DNA from: Bacteroidota bacterium
GTDB lineage: Bacteria; Bacteroidota; Bacteroidia; UKL13-3
Assembly (NCBI GenBank): GCA_947477885.1
Contig: CANJUD010000001.1
Coordinates: 234,632-298,631 of the forward strand
Reading direction: 5' to 3'
Length of the DNA stretch: 64,000 nt
Positions within the stretch are counted from its first letter, which is position 1, and every line of letters starts with the position of its first letter. A program made the position numbers and the translations under genes. Positions 9,185 to 16,909 of the stretch are shown one piece after another. The notes under the pieces are model-generated. The model did no database searches. It saw only the letters and a program-made list of their open reading frames with translations, and had not been told where the DNA came from.

Positions 9185-9967
9185 ATGAATAAATTCTTTA
9201 TTTTGGGTGCATTGTTAATAGGGTTGTGTTTCTCATCGTGCGACCATGTAACCACCTGCAAAATCCCCATACCCACATTTGATTCGCTAACTGTAAACCT
9301 AAAAACTTCATCAAATTCACAATCAATTTATCCAGGTAAGTTTGATGAGCTTGCTTACTATATTTGGTATCTGGTGAGTACACCTGCAATAGCTTCAACA
9401 CCTGCAATAGCTTCTCAAGGGTCAACCCCAACATTACAATATATTTTTTCTCAAGAGGGAAAATATAAATTTGGTTTAATATCTAATAAGTATGATTGTG
9501 TAAGCGATACTTTGTATCTAACGGTGAATTCGGCAAAAGGAAATACTAGCGGTGGAGGGGGTGGGCCATGTTCGCTGCCAGTGAGCAAAAATTTTAAGAT
9601 ACAAAACAATAATTACGTTTCTATTCTTACTCCCTCGCTCTCCGGATCTTCTTCTACTTATCAATCTACAGGTCTTAATGACAATAGTGGTAATTCAGTA
9701 TACTTTATTTTACCTAAAACTTTTAAAGCCACGCCCACTTTTGGCGATTATATAATTAACAGTTCAAAAATATATCCAAATTTATCAGGTCTTGAATGTG
9801 CGATAGAAATAAGAGGGACTAGATATGCTGCTGCGAATCCTTCTGCTGCTCGTGTTCATATTTTAGCTGGCAGCACCAAAGCTATTGAATTATCTGTTTG
9901 TAATTTTCAATATCTTTATAATGGGAATAGATATACTTTGGAAGCCAAATTTGAGTTTGATAATTAA
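9185..9967 (+). CDS. Lipoprotein, cassette copy 1
   Basis: The 260-residue protein has a lipobox (LIGLCFSSC) at the end of a short signal peptide, then CDHVTTCKIPIPTFDS. The N-terminal region (about 25-115) looks like a PKD/Ig-type beta domain (YIWYLVSTP, then IFSQEGKYKFGLIS). A Gly-rich hinge (SGGGGG) follows, then a second beta-rich domain ending in a long aromatic strand. It is homologous to the lipoprotein at 10743 (shared CDH/CNH, TCK/ICK, FYLPKTFK-type motifs). It starts 12 nt after the barrel-like gene, so the two are probably co-transcribed. Function is unknown; the pair may form an outer-membrane complex. Confidence 0.75.
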   Translation: MNKFFILGALLIGLCFSSCDHVTTCKIPIPTFDSLTVNLKTSSNSQSIYPGKFDELAYYIWYLVSTPAIASTPAIASQGSTPTLQYIFSQEGKYKFGLISNKYDCVSDTLYLTVNSAKGNTSGGGGGPCSLPVSKNFKIQNNNYVSILTPSLSGSSSTYQSTGLNDNSGNSVYFILPKTFKATPTFGDYIINSSKIYPNLSGLECAIEIRGTRYAAANPSAARVHILAGSTKAIELSVCNFQYLYNGNRYTLEAKFEFDN

Positions 9968-10022
9968 TAAAATAGTATAACAAAATATTTCATCTTTATA
10001 AAAATACAAACAAATTAATATA

Positions 10023-10739
10023 TTGAAGCACAATATAATTATATTATTGTTCATCATTCTTATTTTGAACCCTTGCAAGGCCCAGGTGCCTGGATTTATA
10101 GGGAGAAAATTCGTTGTAAGTGGCGGAATGATGTTTTCGCCAGCCTTTTATTCAACCTATAAAACGCATAAAAATACTGGAGATAATTCAGTAATCCCAT
10201 TCGGAGTTAATTTGGTGAAAAATGTACAAGTTGATTATACAATTTCACGAGAAAATACCATTGGACTCGAGTACCAAAATCTAAGGTCTTGTAGTTTTGT
10301 TTTACGAGATTTTTATATACCAAGTACGGGTAAAAAAACTACTGTTAGAGATGTGAGATATGTATATATGAATTCAGTTGGGATTAATATCAAAAAGTTT
10401 AATATTGAAAAGGGAGCCATTGCTCCCATTGGGGATTACCAAAAATTTGCATTTAACGCAGTCTTTTGTAGATCATACGATTCATTAGATAATATTGAAA
10501 AATTATACCCCACTAAAAACAAATTTCTAACCTTTACCTATGGTATCGGTTCAAGTAGGGTTTTATATAAAAATATAACGCTGAATTATGGAGTTGATTT
10601 GACGGTGATGTTTGACAGGAGATTCTTTTCTTTTTTTCCAAAAAAACCGAATTCTGTATTATATAGTGATGCTAGTTTTTATAGAGTAAAAGCTGTGAAA
10701 GTATTCAATTCTTTTGTGTCATTGGGTTATGTCTTCTAA
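10023..10739 (+). CDS. Secreted predicted outer-membrane barrel-like protein, cassette copy 2
   Basis: The 238-residue paralogue of the 8427 gene shares KAQVPGF, VSGGMMFSPA, RYVYMNSVG and FTYGIGSS. The start is TTG at 10023; aligned with copy 1 it yields a full signal peptide (MKHNIIILLFIILILNPCKA), and no ATG gives a better one. The TTG start and divergence from copy 1 suggest an old duplication. It lies 55 nt after lipoprotein copy 1 and 3 nt before lipoprotein copy 2. Confidence 0.72.
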   Translation: MKHNIIILLFIILILNPCKAQVPGFIGRKFVVSGGMMFSPAFYSTYKTHKNTGDNSVIPFGVNLVKNVQVDYTISRENTIGLEYQNLRSCSFVLRDFYIPSTGKKTTVRDVRYVYMNSVGINIKKFNIEKGAIAPIGDYQKFAFNAVFCRSYDSLDNIEKLYPTKNKFLTFTYGIGSSRVLYKNITLNYGVDLTVMFDRRFFSFFPKKPNSVLYSDASFYRVKAVKVFNSFVSLGYVF

Positions 10740-10742
10740 AAT

Positions 10743-11504
10743 ATGAAAAAAGAATTTGTATATTTAAGTTTTGTAATTAGTATTATATTGTCTTCATGCA
10801 ACCATTCTACTATTTGCAAATTACCTCCATCTTTCAAATTTGATTCTACCACGATTCATTTGAAATTTTCAAACGACCCGCAGACTATTAGCCCAGCATT
10901 GTTGGATAGTACTTTAAGATTTAATTGGAATATAATAAAAACACCTTTAAATAATTATTCCAACTCTAGTTTCTCAAAATTAACCCAATTAAGTTTTATA
11001 TTTAATCAAATAGGAACTTATCAATTGGCATTTAGTTCAGATAAAAGTGGCTGCAAAGATTCGGTGATTATTAATGTAGTTGTAACTGGAATAGGCAATC
11101 CGCCTTCGCCCTGTGGTTCGCTCTTTCAAGGTAATTATAATATAAGTGGAGGATATTACCAATCGGTTAATGATATACAAATAGACGCTACTTGGGGAAA
11201 TTATTGTGCCATTGATGTGCATGATGATTTTAGGCAGCACCCTTTCACTATATATTTGCCTAAGACATTTAAAACAGCACCGCTGAATGGGACTTATAGC
11301 ATACAGAATATTACTAAAACAACTTCGCAATTGGTAGGGCGTGAATGTATTATAATAGTAGATGGACAATTGTTTAAACCTGATAATCCTGGCACAGTTT
11401 GTATTTTGCCAGGCAAATCAAAATTGTTAAGAATAGCAATTTGTGGTGTTCAGTATCAACATTACCCTCTAAATTTTGATGCTGATTTTGAAGTGAATCC
11501 TTAA
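10743..11504 (+). CDS. Lipoprotein, cassette copy 2
   Basis: The 253-residue protein has a lipobox (VISIILSSC) and matches lipoprotein copy 1 in layout: CNHSTICKLPPSFKFDST, a PKD/Ig-like region (IFNQIGTYQLAFSSDKSGC), a short Gly/Pro hinge, and a C-terminal beta domain with IYLPKTFKTAP and ECIIIVDG. Its spacing from the barrel-like gene is only 3 nt. I know no characterised family for it. Confidence 0.75.
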   Translation: MKKEFVYLSFVISIILSSCNHSTICKLPPSFKFDSTTIHLKFSNDPQTISPALLDSTLRFNWNIIKTPLNNYSNSSFSKLTQLSFIFNQIGTYQLAFSSDKSGCKDSVIINVVVTGIGNPPSPCGSLFQGNYNISGGYYQSVNDIQIDATWGNYCAIDVHDDFRQHPFTIYLPKTFKTAPLNGTYSIQNITKTTSQLVGRECIIIVDGQLFKPDNPGTVCILPGKSKLLRIAICGVQYQHYPLNFDADFEVNP

Positions 11505-11597
11505 TAGTTTTTTAGGTCGGTTTTGGAGATTTATTCTTTCAACGACATTTGTTTTTTGCCTAACCCAACTTGATTTTTAACTCCCTCAAAAATCCCG

Positions 11598-11605
11598 TAA
11601 ATTTG
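11598..11605 (+). promoter_or_regulatory. Bacteroidota -7 box (TAAATTTG) before icmF
   Basis: TAAATTTG fits TAnnTTTG and is followed by C, as is common. It lies 25 nt before the icmF ATG. A TTG lies 25 nt upstream of it, which is longer than the usual spacing. Confidence 0.35.
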
Positions 11606-11630
11606 CACGGTAACCCAAACCCAGCAAATT

Positions 11631-14600
11631 ATGATTGAAGCCGAAAAATATATACCCCACAATAAGATAAGAATCGTAACAGCCGCAGCACTCTTCGATG
11701 GGCACGATGCCGCTATAAATGTCATGCGTCGCATCATTCAAGGTACCGGTGCCGAGGTAATCCACTTGGGCCACAACCGTTCGGTTCAAGAAATTGTGGA
11801 CTGTGCCATACAAGAAGATGCCCAAGCAGTGGCTATTACAAGCTATCAAGGCGGCCACAACGAATATTTCAAATATATGCACGACCTCTTAAAAGAAAGA
11901 GGTGCTGGGCATATCAAAATTTTTGGAGGAGGAGGTGGAACAATTCTCCCCAGCGAGATTGCCGATTTACACAAATATGGTATTTCACGCATTTATCATC
12001 CCGATGATGGTCGTGAAATGGGCTTGCAGGGTATGATAAACGATATGCTCAAGCAGTGCGATTACGAAACTGTAGTTTCTTTGAACGGGCATGCAAAACA
12101 TTTAGAAAATAAAAATCCCAGAGATATTGGGCAATTGATTACACTTGTTGAAAATCATCCCGACAAAACGGATTCAACGATAAAGAGTTTTCAAGATTTA
12201 AATACGAAAACAATTCCTGTTTTGGGAATTACAGGTACTGGAGGTGCTGGAAAATCAAGTCTTGTGGACGAATTGGTGCGTAGATACCTATTGGAATTTA
12301 AAACACAAACCATCGCTATTATATCGGTTGACCCAAGCAAACGCAAAACTGGCGGAGCTTTATTAGGCGACCGCATTCGCATGAATAGTATCAGCAATCC
12401 GCGTGTATATATGCGGAGTATGGCTACGCGTCAAAGTAATTTGGCCCTGAGCAAATATGTGCAGGAAAGTATTGATATATGCAGAGCTGCTGCTTATGAT
12501 TTGATTATTGTTGAAACATCAGGCATCGGGCAAAGTGATACAGAAATTACGGATCATTGTAATGTTTCTTTATATGTAATGACTCCCGAATTTGGTGCCG
12601 CATCGCAATTGGAAAAAATTGATATGCTCGATTTTGCTGATATGGTTGCCATCAATAAATTTGACAAACGCGGAGCCCAAGATGCATTGCGTGATGTACG
12701 TAAACAATATAAACGCAACCATGTAATGTTTGATGCTAAAGATGCTGACCTTCCTATCTATGGAACCATCGCATCGCAGTTCAACGACCCAGGCATGAAT
12801 CGTTTATATAGAAACATCATGAACAAAATTGCGGATAAAATGGAACTCGAAAAATTCAGTAGCACGTATCCGGTGAGTGATGATGAATCGCAAAAAATAT
12901 TTTTAATACCACCAAGCCGTAATCGGTATCTGGCTGAGATTTCTGAAGAGAATCACCGTTATGGAGAATGGGTAAATGAGCAAGCAGTTGTGGCATCGCA
13001 ATTATATAAATTGAGAGGGGTAATTGATATGTTGACAGAGAAAAAATCAGCAACAGATGAACTTGAAAAACTATATAAAGAACTTGAACAACGATTGCAT
13101 GCAGATTGCAAAAAAGCTATAGAAACTTGGCCAGAAAAACAAAACATATATACTGCCGAAAACTATATATATAATGTTCGTGGTAAAGAAATCAAGCAAC
13201 CATTATATACGGAGAGTTTAAGCCATATAAAAATAGCAAAAGTTTCTCTGCCGAAGTACAATGATTGGGGAGATGTATTGAGATGGCAACTCACAGAAAA
13301 TGTTCCTGGAGAATTTCCGTATGCTGCAGGCGTGTTCCCCCTTAAACGTACCGGTGAAGACCCAACACGTATGTTTGCTGGCGAAGGCGGACCCGAAAGA
13401 ACCAATAAACGTTTCCATTATGTATCGCTTGGGCAGCCTGCCAAACGCTTATCTACAGCTTTTGACTCCGTAACATTATATGGAGAAAATCCAGATGTGC
13501 GTCCTGATATATATGGAAAAATTGGGAACAGTGGCGTGAGCGTTCCCACACTTGATGATGCAAAAAAACTATATAGTGGTTTTAATTTATGTGCTGCGGC
13601 TACTTCAGTTTCCATGACTATAAATGGACCAGCTCCGATGCTACTTTCTTTCTTCATGAATGCAGCTATTGACCAACAATGTGAATTATATATAAAAGAA
13701 CATAAATTAGAAAAAGAGACTGAGAAAAAAATAGAAGAAATATATAAAAGCAAAGGAATAAAACGACCTGTATATGATGGTGATTTGCCTGAAGGGAATG
13801 ATGGTCTAGGCCTGATGTTGCTTGGCGTGACAGGAGATATGGTTTTACCAACAGATGTATATGAAAAAATAAAAAAAGAGACCATGGAAAATGTTCGTGG
13901 TACGGTGCAGGCAGATATATTGAAAGAAGACCAGGCACAAAATACTTGTATATTTTCCACTGAATTTGCACTGAAAATGATGGGTGATATACAACATTAT
14001 TTTATCCTCAATAAAGTGCGTAATTTTTACTCAGTTTCTATATCAGGTTATCATATTGCTGAAGCTGGTGCAAATCCAATTTCACAACTTGCTTTTACAC
14101 TTTCAAATGGATTTACATTTGTAGAATATTACTTAAGCAGGGGAATGAATATCGATGATTTTGCTCCCAACTTATCGTTCTTCTTTAGCAATGGAATTGA
14201 TCCTGAATATGCAGTGATAGGCCGTGTGGCACGCCGCATATGGGCTAAAGCAATGAAGCATAAATATAAAGCCAATGAGCGTAGCCAAATGTTGAAGTAT
14301 CACATCCAAACAAGTGGTCGTTCACTACATGCACAAGAGATAGATTTTAATGATATAAGAACCACTTTGCAAGCATTATATGCCATATATGACAATTGCA
14401 ATAGTTTACATACCAATGCGTATGATGAAGCCATCACAACGCCTACAGAAGAAAGCGTTCGCAGGGCTATGGCGATACAACTTATTATAAACAGAGAACT
14501 TGGTTTGGCCAAAAATGAAAACCCAATTCAAGGTTCATTTATTATAGAAGAATTAACCGATTTGGTAGAAGAAGCCGTACTTGCCGAATTTGAAAAAATT

Positions 14601-14996
14601 AGTGAAAGAGGTGGCGTATTAGGAGCGATGGAAACCATGTACCAACGCAATAAAATACAAGAAGAAAGTTTATATTATGAAACCCTAAAACATACCGGAG
14701 AATTTCCAATAGTTGGTGTCAATACTTTCTTGAGTAGCAAAGGATCTCCTACTATATTACCCAAAGAAGTTATAAGAAGTACCGAAGAAGAAAAACAATG
14801 GCAAATCAATAATTTGCAAGCCTTCCACGAACGCAATAAAGATGTTTCTGCCATGGCATTGCACAACCTGCAACAAGCCGCTATCACCAATCAAAATGTA
14901 TTTGAACATTTAATGCAATGTGCCAAGACTTGCAGCTTGGGCCAGATGTCGGGGGCATTGTATGAGGTGGGGGGACAATACAGACGCAACATGTAA
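11631..14996 (+). CDS. icmF: Fused isobutyryl-CoA mutase IcmF (B12 domain, G-protein chaperone, mutase)
   Basis: IcmF interconverts isobutyryl-CoA and n-butyryl-CoA using adenosylcobalamin, and its built-in GTPase protects and loads the cofactor. The 1121-residue length and domain order fit the fusion: a B12-binding domain at 1-140 with the lower-ligand histidine in DGHDAAIN (residues 23-30); a MeaB-type G domain with P-loop GTGGAGKSS (202-210), then NKFD; and the TIM-barrel mutase from about 520 ([21 protein letters not shown]). Some IcmF proteins prefer pivalyl- or isovaleryl-CoA, which I cannot decide here. A stand-alone meaB lies at 31467. It probably serves branched-chain or short-chain acyl-CoA metabolism. 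Confidence 0.95.
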   Translation: MIEAEKYIPHNKIRIVTAAALFDGHDAAINVMRRIIQGTGAEVIHLGHNRSVQEIVDCAIQEDAQAVAITSYQGGHNEYFKYMHDLLKERGAGHIKIFGGGGGTILPSEIADLHKYGISRIYHPDDGREMGLQGMINDMLKQCDYETVVSLNGHAKHLENKNPRDIGQLITLVENHPDKTDSTIKSFQDLNTKTIPVLGITGTGGAGKSSLVDELVRRYLLEFKTQTIAIISVDPSKRKTGGALLGDRIRMNSISNPRVYMRSMATRQSNLALSKYVQESIDICRAAAYDLIIVETSGIGQSDTEITDHCNVSLYVMTPEFGAASQLEKIDMLDFADMVAINKFDKRGAQDALRDVRKQYKRNHVMFDAKDADLPIYGTIASQFNDPGMNRLYRNIMNKIADKMELEKFSSTYPVSDDESQKIFLIPPSRNRYLAEISEENHRYGEWVNEQAVVASQLYKLRGVIDMLTEKKSATDELEKLYKELEQRLHADCKKAIETWPEKQNIYTAENYIYNVRGKEIKQPLYTESLSHIKIAKVSLPKYNDWGDVLRWQLTENVPGEFPYAAGVFPLKRTGEDPTRMFAGEGGPERTNKRFHYVSLGQPAKRLSTAFDSVTLYGENPDVRPDIYGKIGNSGVSVPTLDDAKKLYSGFNLCAAATSVSMTINGPAPMLLSFFMNAAIDQQCELYIKEHKLEKETEKKIEEIYKSKGIKRPVYDGDLPEGNDGLGLMLLGVTGDMVLPTDVYEKIKKETMENVRGTVQADILKEDQAQNTCIFSTEFALKMMGDIQHYFILNKVRNFYSVSISGYHIAEAGANPISQLAFTLSNGFTFVEYYLSRGMNIDDFAPNLSFFFSNGIDPEYAVIGRVARRIWAKAMKHKYKANERSQMLKYHIQTSGRSLHAQEIDFNDIRTTLQALYAIYDNCNSLHTNAYDEAITTPTEESVRRAMAIQLIINRELGLAKNENPIQGSFIIEELTDLVEEAVLAEFEKISERGGVLGAMETMYQRNKIQEESLYYETLKHTGEFPIVGVNTFLSSKGSPTILPKEVIRSTEEEKQWQINNLQAFHERNKDVSAMALHNLQQAAITNQNVFEHLMQCAKTCSLGQMSGALYEVGGQYRRNM

Positions 14997-15006
14997 TGAT
15001 ATAAAT

Positions 15007-15150
15007 ATGAATAGTAAAAACAAAGATTTCGATACCGTTAAAACTTTTAGAGAAATTAAAGACAAAATATCATCTATGAGTTTTGAACAGATAAAAGAAT
15101 ATTTGAAAGCTAAAAGTCAAAAACTACAAGCTGAAAATATACAAAATTAA
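15007..15150 (+). CDS. Small 47-residue protein upstream of a HicB-like gene
   Basis: The track merges this with an ORF inside icmF; the ATG at 15007 lies 11 nt after the icmF stop and gives MNSKNKDFDTVKTFREIKDK, then a predicted helical tail (SFEQIKEYLKAKSQKLQ). It resembles the short FDxVKxxREIxDKI proteins that often sit beside HicB- or BrnT-like genes in toxin-antitoxin-like pairs. That likeness is from memory. Its stop is 25 nt before the HicB-like gene. It is too small to be a normal HicA and lacks the HicA histidine motif. Confidence 0.55.
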   Translation: MNSKNKDFDTVKTFREIKDKISSMSFEQIKEYLKAKSQKLQAENIQN

Positions 15151-15175
15151 CTCCTATTTTTAATTCAAGTATTCA

Positions 15176-15388
15176 ATGAAAAATAAATATGAAATTATCA
15201 TTTATTGGAGCAAAGAGAATAAAAAGTTTATTGCTGAAGTACCTGAATTAGCAGGATGTGCCGCTGATGGTAAGACACAAATGGATGCTTTAAAAAATGT
15301 AGATATTATTATCGAGGAGTGGATTGAAACAGCAAAATCTTTGGGAAGGAATATTCCAGTACCTAAAGGAAAATTGATGTATGCATAA
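15176..15388 (+). CDS. HicB-like antitoxin-type protein
   Basis: The 70-residue protein shows the HicB partial RNase H-like fold: an N-terminal strand pair (YEIIIYWSKENKKFIAEVP), ELAGCAADGKTQMDALKNV and a helix with WIETAKSLGRNIPVPKG. HicB normally neutralises the mRNA interferase HicA and often carries a DNA-binding tail; this copy is only the minimal domain without a tail. No HicA is visible; the partner may be the 47-residue protein upstream, or this may be a solitary relic. Confidence 0.7.
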   Translation: MKNKYEIIIYWSKENKKFIAEVPELAGCAADGKTQMDALKNVDIIIEEWIETAKSLGRNIPVPKGKLMYA

Positions 15389-15397
15389 AGATATAAA

Positions 15398-15535
15398 ATG
15401 AAGAATCTATATCTAATTCTTTTTTGTTTGATAATATTCTCATGCGGAAGTTCTGATGAAAGCAAAACTAGAGCAACCATTGATGCCGCATTTAAGAATC
15501 TAGATTTTTCAAATTTGTTTTTGGCAAAAACATAA
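15398..15535 (+). pseudogene. 5' fragment of a lipoprotein gene, truncated
   Basis: From ATG 15398 the reading frame gives MKNLYLILFCLIIFSCGSSD, a good lipoprotein signal with lipobox. It then continues for about 30 residues and stops at 15535. The last part lies over the antisense of a 2OG-oxygenase fragment, so only about 28 residues look native. I read this as the surviving start of a deleted gene. The track omits it because of its length. Confidence 0.5.
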
Positions 15536-15696
15536 TCGGCACTTGGAGTTTCTATATTGGGGATATTATTATATAGTTCAGTAAGTTTTTCTTCATCACC
15601 CAAACCATCAACTGCAATATGCGGGAAAGGTTTGGCTGCTAAAAATTCTTCACGAAAACGGTCTTGGTTCGCTTCTAAGTATTCAAATTTTATCAT
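15490..15696 (-). pseudogene. 5' fragment of a 2OG-Fe(II) oxygenase-like gene
   Basis: The minus-strand ORF begins MIKFEYLEANQDRFREEFLA, then KPFPHIAVDGLGDEEKLTEL and FAKNKFEKSRF, matching the N-terminus of 2OG-Fe(II) oxygenase/prolyl-hydroxylase-like proteins. After about 69 residues the match ends and the ORF runs into the antisense of the lipoprotein fragment and the HicB gene. The HxD...H iron site is absent. It is therefore the start of a gene whose remainder was lost. Confidence 0.55.
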
Positions 15697-15810
15697 AATA
15701 TTTATACAATAGTTAATGATACAAATTTCATTAACTATCGTACTTATATAAAATGATTTTGGTCAGTTTTACAACTGCTTTTGGTTGGCGGAGTTCCGCA
15801 AGATTACCAA

Positions 15811-16773
15811 TTATATAATCCCTTCTCTATTCAAGTCATGAATATGAAGAAGTCCAGCATATTTCCCCCCATCGGTTACCAATAGTTGTGAGATTTTATA
15901 TTCTCTCACAATCTCCAAAGCCTCTGTAGCCATAGCGTCTTTCGATATTTGTTTGGGATTGGCATTCATCAAGTCTGTAGCAATTATTCCCGAAAGATTA
16001 TCAGTTTTTTCTATGAGCCGGCGAAGGTCTCCGTCGGTTATAATACCGCAAGTTTTTCCATTATCAATGATAACAGTAGCACCCAATCTTCCACTACTTA
16101 TTGAATATATAACTTCTTTTAAGGTAGAATTGGGATTCACTTCAGGTTTTTCGTTTGATATAATATCTGCCACTTTCAAATATAGTTTTTTGCCCAAGGC
16201 ACCACCTGGATGAAACTTGGCAAAATCTTCGGGTCCAAAATTTCTGCACGAGAGTAATGCAACCGCTAGTGCATCGCCAATTACCAACTGTGCTGTTGTG
16301 CTACTTGTAGGTGCTAAATTATTGGGACAAGCTTCATTGTTCACCGTACAATTTAATATCATATCAGCATGTGTTGCTAAATAGGAATGTATATTTCCTA
16401 CCAAGGCAATTAATTTATTTCCTGCACGTTTTAATAAGGGTGTGAGTACTTTTATTTCGGCAGTTTCGCCACTTTTGCTAATAGCAATTACGATATCATT
16501 TTGTTGTATAGTTCCCAGGTCTCCATGCACCGCATCGGCTGCATGCATAAATACGGCAGGCGTACCCGTGCTATTGAGTGTAGCAACAATTTTTTGTCCT
16601 ATAATAGCACTCTTGCCAATACCTGTTACCACTACTCTGCCCTTGCTTTTTATAATGCAGTTCACCGCATCAGCAAATCCTGAATCTATATATTGTTCCA
16701 GTCCCAAAATTTCAGCACCTTCTGTGCGGATTGTTTGGCGGGCGTTGTCTATAATTTGTTCTGTAGTGAGCAT
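15811..16773 (-). CDS. kdsD: Arabinose-5-phosphate isomerase, KpsF/GutQ family
   Basis: This enzyme converts ribulose-5-phosphate to arabinose-5-phosphate, the first committed step to Kdo for lipopolysaccharide. From ATG 16773 the protein is 320 residues, the usual length. The SIS domain at about 35-170 contains GIGKSAIIGQKI, HGDLGTI and ISKSGETAEI, and two CBS domains fill residues 205-320 (DGDLRRLIEK; LHIHDLNREGII). The 27-residue extension in the track is translated from the long hairpin upstream and is unlikely to be real. Confidence 0.92.
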   Translation of the reverse strand: MLTTEQIIDNARQTIRTEGAEILGLEQYIDSGFADAVNCIIKSKGRVVVTGIGKSAIIGQKIVATLNSTGTPAVFMHAADAVHGDLGTIQQNDIVIAISKSGETAEIKVLTPLLKRAGNKLIALVGNIHSYLATHADMILNCTVNNEACPNNLAPTSSTTAQLVIGDALAVALLSCRNFGPEDFAKFHPGGALGKKLYLKVADIISNEKPEVNPNSTLKEVIYSISSGRLGATVIIDNGKTCGIITDGDLRRLIEKTDNLSGIIATDLMNANPKQISKDAMATEALEIVREYKISQLLVTDGGKYAGLLHIHDLNREGII

Positions 16774-16804
16774 GGCTATTTTTTGGTACTGCAATTTTAG
16801 GATA

Positions 16805-16858
16805 TTTTTTGTGTAAGTGGTGTAAGGTGTTTCCACCTTACACCACTTACACAAAAAA
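16805..16858. repeat. Perfect 25-bp-stem hairpin upstream of kdsD
   Basis: Positions 16805-16829 are the exact reverse complement of 16834-16858, with a 4-nt loop (TTTC). The inner arm reads GTGTAAGTGGTGTAAGGTG. With T and A tracts at its outer ends it could act as a terminator in both directions, or as a structured leader of kdsD, whose ATG lies 32 nt away on the minus strand. Its left end abuts the secDF terminator. Confidence 0.85.
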
Positions 16859-16882
16859 AACGCCCGATTACTCAGGCGTTTT
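16857..16882 (-). terminator. Intrinsic terminator of secDF
   Basis: On the minus strand AAAACGCC pairs with GGCGTTTT around a 10-nt loop and the T run continues. It starts about 27 nt after the secDF stop codon. This is a typical Bacteroidota terminator. Confidence 0.8.
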
Positions 16883-16909
16883 ATATAGTATTATTAATTA
16901 GTTTTTAAC

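Noticed and set aside
13418-13960. Minus-strand ORF of 180 residues inside icmF
   Set aside because: It lies wholly antisense to a strongly conserved mutase domain and has no recognisable features.
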